Below are positions 58,863 to 64,000 of a stretch of DNA of 64,000 nt, piece by piece. The notes beneath the pieces were generated by a model. The model did no database searches. It was not told where the DNA came from and saw nothing but the letters and a program-made list of their open reading frames with translations. This DNA comes from Vibrio mytili. GTDB lineage: Bacteria > Pseudomonadota > Gammaproteobacteria > Enterobacterales > Vibrionaceae. The stretch lies in the NCBI RefSeq assembly GCF_000830505.1, contig NZ_JXOK01000058.1, forward strand, positions 1-64,000, given 5' to 3'. A program made the position numbers and the translations under genes. The number at the start of each line of letters is the position of its first letter. Within the stretch, counting starts at the first letter, position 1.

Positions 58863-60345
58863 TTAATGAGAGCTGCTGCTCACTGGTGAGCCGGACTCCG
58901 AGCTTGCCGTCGCCTCTTGCTCCACTCGCTTTGAGAACCACCCCGTTTGAGCATATAAAATGCCAATCGCTGGTGATAACCAACAAGCAAACGCTAACGG
59001 AGCGTACAACAAAGCACTGTAATCGCCCGGTGCGACAATCAGCCCCAAGGTTCCCATCACAAATGCGCCACCCGCATTCCAAGGGATCAATGGCGAGACT
59101 AAAGTTCCCCCTTCTTCAATCGCTCTGGAGAGGTTAAGTCGCTATAGCCCAACTTGTCATATTGCGGCCCAAACATACGCCCAGGTAAGGCAATCGATAG
59201 GTATACATCACCTGATACGGCGTTGGTCGCAATAGAAGTCAGAATGGCATTCGTTTGTAACCCTTTAAAGCCTCGTGTCGACTTCATCACGGCATTCACG
59301 ACCGACTCCAAACACCCAGTCCGCTCCAGTGCACCACCAAATGCCAAGGCGAACATCATCAAAGTGATCACCCAAGTCATTGAGGTGACGCCACCGCGAT
59401 TGAGCAAGTTATCCAGCGCAGCCGAACCTGTCTCTATCTTGTACCCACTGTGGGCAAAGGTGAGAATATCATTCAGGTTATAGTCATAATTATGAACCGC
59501 GACACCTGCCCCGAGAACAAAGCCAATAAACAGGGCTGGGATAGGTGCTATCTTATAAAACGCCAATAGCATCACCACAAAGAGCGGCAGCAAAGGCAGA
59601 AAACCGAGCGAAAAGTGACTCTCCAGACCCGATTGAATTGCGGTAATTTGTTGTAGCTGTTGCTGGGCGCCAGAGGTCGCATCTCCCATTACTGCACCAC
59701 CCAGAATCGAGTACAGCGTCAAAGCGATCAGCATTGCGGGTATGGTTGTCGGCATCATATTGCGAATATGAGCGAATACATTGGTTTCGGTTACGGCAGC
59801 AGCAAGGTTCGTGGTATCCGACAGCGGTGAAATCTTATCGCCAAAAAAAGCCCCAGAGACAACAGCACCCGCCGTCCAATACGCAGGAATACCAAACGCA
59901 AAACCAATTCCAACTAACGCTAGGCCGACCGTGCCCACGGTTGTCCAACTCGAACCAATGGAAAGAGATACTACAGAGCACAACAGCATGGTCGCTGCTA
60001 GAAACCACTCCGGTTCAATCAAGACTAAACCGTAATAAATTAGGGTAGGCACCGTACCACTAGCTATCCAGGTACTTACCAGCATCCCTACCACAATAAG
60101 GGTCGCAATAGAGGCATCGCCACGTGTAAGACACGAAATGCGCCGGACTCGATGTCCTGCCAACGTAGCCCCTGATACCAACCGACTAACGCAGTAATAG
60201 CAAAACCAATAGCTAACGCGATATGAGGAGTAAAATCGTCATAATAAAAAATCTGTGTCGCTAACAAGCCAATAGTGAGGATAATCGGTACGACTGCCAG
60301 GCCTAATGGTGGCGGTGCCGTATAATCTGAGTTCTTTTTAGTCAT
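58863..60345 (-). pseudogene. NhaC family Na+/H+ antiporter-type transporter, two -1 frameshifts
   Basis: Polytopic membrane transporter broken into three frames. Part 1 (60345 to about 60112) starts MTKKNSDYTAPPPLGLAVVP and includes GLRWQDIESGAFRV. Part 2 carries GTWIASG-type LVSTWIASGTVPTLIYYGL and GAFFGDKISPLSDTTNLAAA, the NhaC hallmark. Part 3 continues IEEGGTLVSPLIPWNAGGAF to 58863. Adding one base near 60110-60115 and one near 59132-59136 gives about 494 residues. It lies between the DadA-like and OCD-family genes, so it may import an amino-acid-like substrate with Na+ rather than act as a housekeeping antiporter. Confidence 0.83.
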
Positions 60346-60478
60346 AGGTCTTTTTCCGAATCACGTTGCGCAGGACCGCACCTAAAAAATGCGGCACGCA
60401 TGGAAAGCCTGATAGCGGATAACAACACCGCAAGCAGGGCAAAAGAAAAGCCAAGATATGCGTCAGCTTGATTACTAT

Positions 60479-61438
60479 TTACGCAATCTGAACTGACTGA
60501 TAAGCCAGAATCGCGCCCGCCAGATCTTCACGAGAGTCACCGACCGATTTAAATAAGGTGATCGCTGTTTCTGGCTCGTCGAGGACTGCACGCCCTGCAT
60601 GTTGGCCACGACACAACCCCGAAAAGTCCGCTAAGATTTTATCTTCGGTAATCGCTCCGTCACGGATAGGCATGATCAACTCGCCCGTTTCAACCAGTGC
60701 CGCCGCCTTCACATCCACGAATACATTCGCTCGCTGCAACGCTTCGTTATCGGTCTCACGCATTGTCGGCGTAAAACTCCCCACTAAATCTAAGTGCGCA
60801 CCCGGCTTAAGCCACTCACCTTTAATGAGTGGTTCGGTTGAAAGCGTGGCACAGCTAATGAGATCGGCTTCGCGCGCAACCGTTTCTAACTGCTCATCGG
60901 AGCATGCAATGGCATCAACGCCCTCATCACGCAATTCTGTAGCCAATTGCTCAGCCGCGGCCGAATTAATATCCCATACATGAACCGTTTCAATGGGACG
61001 TACACTCATATGGGCTGGTATTAGACGTCGTGCAACGCGCCCTGCCCCAACCATCAACATTTTTCTGGTCGTTTCACGCGAGAGGTAACGAGAAGCCAGT
61101 GCCGAAGCCGCCGCAGTTCTGCGCGCAGTGAGCTCATTACCATCGATCTGGGCCAGCATTTGTCCTGTCTGACCACAACTCAGTAAATAATGACTGCTGA
61201 GTCCAGGTTGATTACGAGCAGAGTTCCCCGGAAAGACATTCACCTGTTTTACGCCTAAGTACTCTCCTTCAATCCATGCCGGCATTAATAACAAGGTCGC
61301 GCTAGGGTCTTGCGGTACGTTCATTGTGTGATGGTGACGAATAGGCGCCGTTACATCACGTGTAAAAATATCTTTTAAAGCGTCGACCAATGGTAGCCAA
61401 GGTAGTGCGTCGCAAACCTGTTTCTGGTTGAGTTGCAT
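60479..61438 (-). CDS. Ornithine cyclodeaminase / delta1-pyrroline-2-carboxylate reductase family protein
   Basis: OCD/mu-crystallin family oxidoreductase of 319 residues. It has the substrate-side LGVKQVNVFPGN and DGNELTARRTAAASALAS, then the NAD(P)-binding KMLMVGAGRVARRLIPAHM. DLVGSFTPTMRETDNE comes next. Members of this branch often reduce pyrroline-2-carboxylate or piperideine-2-carboxylate. It is divergent from the AraC gene and heads the leftward set with the transporter and the DadA-like oxidase. Confidence 0.82.
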   Translation of the reverse strand: MQLNQKQVCDALPWLPLVDALKDIFTRDVTAPIRHHHTMNVPQDPSATLLLMPAWIEGEYLGVKQVNVFPGNSARNQPGLSSHYLLSCGQTGQMLAQIDGNELTARRTAAASALASRYLSRETTRKMLMVGAGRVARRLIPAHMSVRPIETVHVWDINSAAAEQLATELRDEGVDAIACSDEQLETVAREADLISCATLSTEPLIKGEWLKPGAHLDLVGSFTPTMRETDNEALQRANVFVDVKAAALVETGELIMPIRDGAITEDKILADFSGLCRGQHAGRAVLDEPETAITLFKSVGDSREDLAGAILAYQSVQIA

Positions 61439-61606
61439 GTCATTCTTCCTTTATTGTTAATATATTGTTATTTTACCTATTAATAGCGCCATTCATTTGC
61501 CCGAAACTCTGTGGTATTTACCCCAGACTCCGAAACTGAAAAACGTTGGAGAAGGAAAAGTTACTTTGGGGAAACTCAGCGCTCAGAGAAACGTAGGAAA
61601 CTCACT

Positions 61607-62389
61607 GTGAATCAAACTCAGATAAGAAGAAATGTTATTGCCAGACGACAAGGCCAACACCTGCACAACTATGCTCAGATATTGTTAGGCTGGCGAGGTA
61701 CAATGGCGTGCGAGTTTGAACTTGAAAGTGGAAATATAGGGCATGGCACTGTGGCGATAGTGCCGGATAATGCTCCTCATTTTTATAATGGTTTAAGTGA
61801 AGACAGTGAGTTATTCGTCATCGACTTAGCGCCAGCAGATCCTTACATCCAAGCGCTGGAACAAGCGTGTAATTTGTCATTAAAAGAGTCGGTATTTCAA
61901 CAGCCTTACTTCCTAGACCTAGGCACAGAAAGTCAGGTATTGCTCGATTTTGCTGCGCAGAAAGTCAGCCAAGGCCAAATGTCACCACAGATAAACTGCC
62001 AGCTCGTGTCATTATTTTTAACGCAGCTTGGTCAAATGTCCTCCAGTGCTACGCTACCTGCCCCGCATCGTCGCTTGGAAGCTAGCCATTTAAATACGTA
62101 TATCGATAAAAACATTTCGACGCCGTTAACCAATGCTCAGCTTGCTCAGGCCATGCACCTAAGCGAAAGTCATTTTTACTGCTTATTCCAAAGGCAGTTT
62201 GGGGTGACGCCACAAAAGTACGTTTTGCAGCGACGCATGCAAAAAGCACAATTTTTGCTGCGTAACAGCCATATGCCTATGACAGAACTCGCCGCCGAAG
62301 TGGGATTTTCACAGCTGTCGAGCTTTTCTCGTGCGTACAAACGCAGCTTTCAACATTCACCTAGTGACGTACGTCGAACATCGCGCTAA
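61607..62389 (+). CDS. AraC family transcriptional regulator
   Basis: A regulator of about 260 residues from GTG 61607, which has AGGAAA upstream; the frame is open back to GTG 61511 without family similarity. The N-terminal cupin-like sensor domain includes HNYAQILLGWRGTMACEFEL and AIVPDNAPHFYNG. Two helix-turn-helix motifs follow: TNAQLAQAMHLSESHFYCLF and MTELAAEVGFSQLSSFSRAY. It is divergent from the OCD-family gene and probably controls the catabolic set on its left. Confidence 0.87.
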   Translation: MNQTQIRRNVIARRQGQHLHNYAQILLGWRGTMACEFELESGNIGHGTVAIVPDNAPHFYNGLSEDSELFVIDLAPADPYIQALEQACNLSLKESVFQQPYFLDLGTESQVLLDFAAQKVSQGQMSPQINCQLVSLFLTQLGQMSSSATLPAPHRRLEASHLNTYIDKNISTPLTNAQLAQAMHLSESHFYCLFQRQFGVTPQKYVLQRRMQKAQFLLRNSHMPMTELAAEVGFSQLSSFSRAYKRSFQHSPSDVRRTSR

Positions 62390-62498
62390 ACGTATACCAC
62401 GGGCTTAAGTAATATCATTGCGAATAACGAATGGCGTTCACAAACCACTCTTTGTCACCTTATGGCGATTTTGACGCAAAACTCATCGTCGACTTCTT

Positions 62499-62923
62499 TT
62501 ATTCGTCTTTTTCCAAAGTTCGGTTATCAACGTAGGGCCAATAATGGTGACCAGCGCGAATTAACAACGTGGCAGCGGCGAGTATCAGCGCAGCCAAGGA
62601 GAGCCATACGACTGGGACTGCATCTAACTCTTTCATACCTAAAGTGATGTAGCGCGCAATGGCCATCATTGCGATGTACATCGGATAACGTACCGGGATC
62701 TTGCCGTTCATGACGAACTGGCGCACCATCGCCAACACTTCGAGATAAATGAACATTAATAAGATGTCGGTAAGCAGGACGCGCTTTTCGACAAACACAT
62801 GAATGAACTCTTGCACCATGCGTAGAGCGTCGCCAAGGTGATCGCGACCAATAATACCGCTTCGAAGAAGTGGAAGATTTTTAAAAACGGTCGACTGAAC
62901 GATTTAGGTAATTCTGACGCCAT
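62499..62923 (-). pseudogene. psiE: PsiE phosphate-starvation-inducible membrane protein, one -1 frameshift
   Basis: Small inner-membrane protein with four hydrophobic segments. The 5' part from ATG 62923 reads MASELPKSFSRPFLKIFHFF and runs to TLATLYA. The following frame from 62819 reads MVQEFIHVFVEKRVLLTDIL, then ARYITLGMKELDAVPV. One missing base at about 62819-62820 joins them into 141 residues, the expected size. The downstream frame alone could pass for a shorter gene, but that loses the conserved N-terminus and first helix. The gene lies between the AraC regulator and the ABC-transporter genes, and its function is unknown. Confidence 0.85.
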
Positions 62924-63051
62924 AGCCAATTATCCAAACAAAACCAAATAGATAAGCCTGAGTTTAGCATGTAAGTACAAAAAGCATACTAAAGAAAAAC
63001 GCTCTGACTACTTGCCAGAGCGGTGCTGGTTGACTGTCGTAGTGGCACGAC

Positions 63052-63891
63052 TTACGCCACTTGCTGCTTTTTTTCAGCCAGACGCTTTTTCTTACGGTAT
63101 TTAGGGTGCGTGATAGGAATAGCAGAGAGCAGTTTTTTGGTGTATTCATTTTGCGGATTGGCGTAGATGTCTTTCGCGCTGCCCGCTTCTACCACTTTAC
63201 CAAAGTACATCACCGCAACTTTATCCGAGACATGTTTTACCACCGATAGGTCATGCGAAATGAAAATAATCGCCAGGTTCATTTCCTGTTGCAGCTGCAA
63301 TAGCAAGTTCAGAATTTGTGCCTGAACGGAAACATCCAACGCGGACACCGACTCATCACAAATCAGTAGTTTTGGCTTAAGCGCGATCGCTCGAGCAATC
63401 CCGATACGCTGACGCTGACCGCCAGAGAACTCATGCGGATAGCGATTGACTGCTGTTTCTGGCAGGCCCACTTTGACTAATAACTCTTTGACCCACTGCT
63501 TACGCTCGGCTGGAGTGCCAACTTTATGAATCACAAACGGCTCTTCTAAAATCATACCGATAGTATGGCGTTGGTTGAGTGACTCCATCGGATCCTGAAA
63601 GACAATCTGCATCTCTTTACGTAATGCGCGCATCTCTTTAACCGAAAGCCTGGTGATGTCTTTACCTTCAAAGAAAATCTTACCTTCCGTGGGTTCGTAA
63701 AGCTTGAGGATGGTTCGGCCTAAGGTGCTTTTGCCACAACCCGACTCTCCAACTAGCCCCAGAGTTTCTCCTTCACTCACCGACAAAGAGACACCATCAA
63801 CGGCTTTGATGGTATAACCTTTTTTAAACAACCCTTTACCAGATACAAAGTGCTGCTTAAGATTTTCAATCCTTAATACTTCTTTTGTCAT
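63052..63891 (-). CDS. Dipeptide/oligopeptide ABC transporter ATP-binding protein, OppF/DppF type
   Basis: ATPase of 279 residues of a peptide importer. Walker A is GESGCGKST, the Q-loop lies in [17 protein letters not shown], the signature is [14 protein letters not shown], Walker B is [12 protein letters not shown], and the switch is ISHD. A C-terminal oligo/dipeptide (oligo_HPY) tail follows. ATG 63891 has a strong GAGGA site. It follows a second ATPase gene ending at 63938, the normal D-F order, so it is the second ATPase of the system. Confidence 0.93.
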   Translation of the reverse strand: MTKEVLRIENLKQHFVSGKGLFKKGYTIKAVDGVSLSVSEGETLGLVGESGCGKSTLGRTILKLYEPTEGKIFFEGKDITRLSVKEMRALRKEMQIVFQDPMESLNQRHTIGMILEEPFVIHKVGTPAERKQWVKELLVKVGLPETAVNRYPHEFSGGQRQRIGIARAIALKPKLLICDESVSALDVSVQAQILNLLLQLQQEMNLAIIFISHDLSVVKHVSDKVAVMYFGKVVEAGSAKDIYANPQNEYTKKLLSAIPITHPKYRKKKRLAEKKQQVA

Positions 63892-63937
63892 CACATCCTC
63901 TTTTATGACTGATTCATGACTGAACACTTTGTATCCA

Positions 63938-64000
63938 TTAACTGGCAAACATACTGGCATCGATCGGTTTGATGTCGATCATTTGCTTCGGTTCATTATC
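63938..64000 (-). CDS. 3' end of an OppD/DppD-like ABC transporter ATP-binding protein (partial)
   Basis: The last 20 codons of an open frame entering from the right edge end KPIDASMFAS before the TAA at 63938. No domain is inside the window. The identity is inferred from its place directly upstream of an OppF/DppF-type ATPase on the same strand. Confidence 0.5.
   Translation of the reverse strand, partial: DNEPKQMIDIKPIDASMFAS

Noticed and set aside
58863..59090. Independent small membrane protein
   Set aside because: It continues the NhaC-like protein after a -1 shift near 59134.
62499..62819. A 106-residue PsiE with its own start
   Set aside because: The upstream frame encodes the expected PsiE N-terminus ending right at this ATG, so a lost base explains it better.

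Overview
This window comes from a Vibrio-type gammaproteobacterium. The evidence is gene order: an O-antigen/capsule locus beside hldD, then an LPS-core locus ending at coaD-mutM, then rpmG-rpmB, radC, coaBC, slmA, lpxL-like, pyrE, rph and yicC. A Kdo kinase gene (kdkA) and a gfcABCD/wbf-type export block also fit. I cannot fix the species from sequence alone.

Region 1 (1-30.4 kb) is the surface-polysaccharide locus. A rightward block gfcA-gfcB-gfcC-gfcD (26.1-30.1 kb) and a long leftward operon (25.25 down to 2.83 kb) diverge from one control region. The leftward leader carries a JUMPstart/ops element (25329-25365). In transcription order the operon encodes a small outer-membrane barrel, a long Wza-like exporter, a four-helix-bundle protein inside a repeat cassette, Wzz, Wzx, RmlBADC (dTDP-L-rhamnose), WbpA/B/D/E (UDP-GlcNAc3NAcA), a 660-bp gap, a GT2, a Wzy-like polymerase, a GT4, FnlA/B/C (UDP-L-FucNAc), WbuB and WbuC. 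wecA and ugd lie at the far end. WecA plus three glycosyltransferases matches four sugars: GlcNAc, L-Rha, L-FucNAc and GlcNAc3NAcA.

Region 2 (30.5-47.5 kb) is the LPS inner/outer-core locus: hldD, lpxM-like, waaF, waaA, a GT2, an unclassified GT-B protein, glf, a second complete rmlBADC operon, kdkA, a GT4, two GT9 heptosyltransferase-like genes and another GT4. Region 3 (47.5-57.4 kb) is conserved housekeeping: coaD, mutM, rpmG, rpmB, radC, coaBC, slmA, lpxL-like, pyrE, rph, yicC. Region 4 (57.5-64 kb) holds a DadA-like oxidase, an NhaC-type transporter, a pyrroline-2-carboxylate reductase/OCD-family gene, an AraC regulator, psiE, and the ATPase genes of a dipeptide/oligopeptide ABC importer.

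Two window-wide features stand out. First, five genes (wecA, wbpA, dadA-like, nhaC-like, psiE) are split by seven single-base losses, all of the same sign. Restoring one base at each site gives full-length proteins, so assembly error is the leading explanation. Second, a modular intergenic repeat (CCTAGG-rich arrays plus a conserved 17-bp AAGCGAAGCGCTCTGTA module) recurs at polysaccharide-locus boundaries and between housekeeping genes. Its CCTAGG arrays also flank the four-helix-bundle gene like a cassette.
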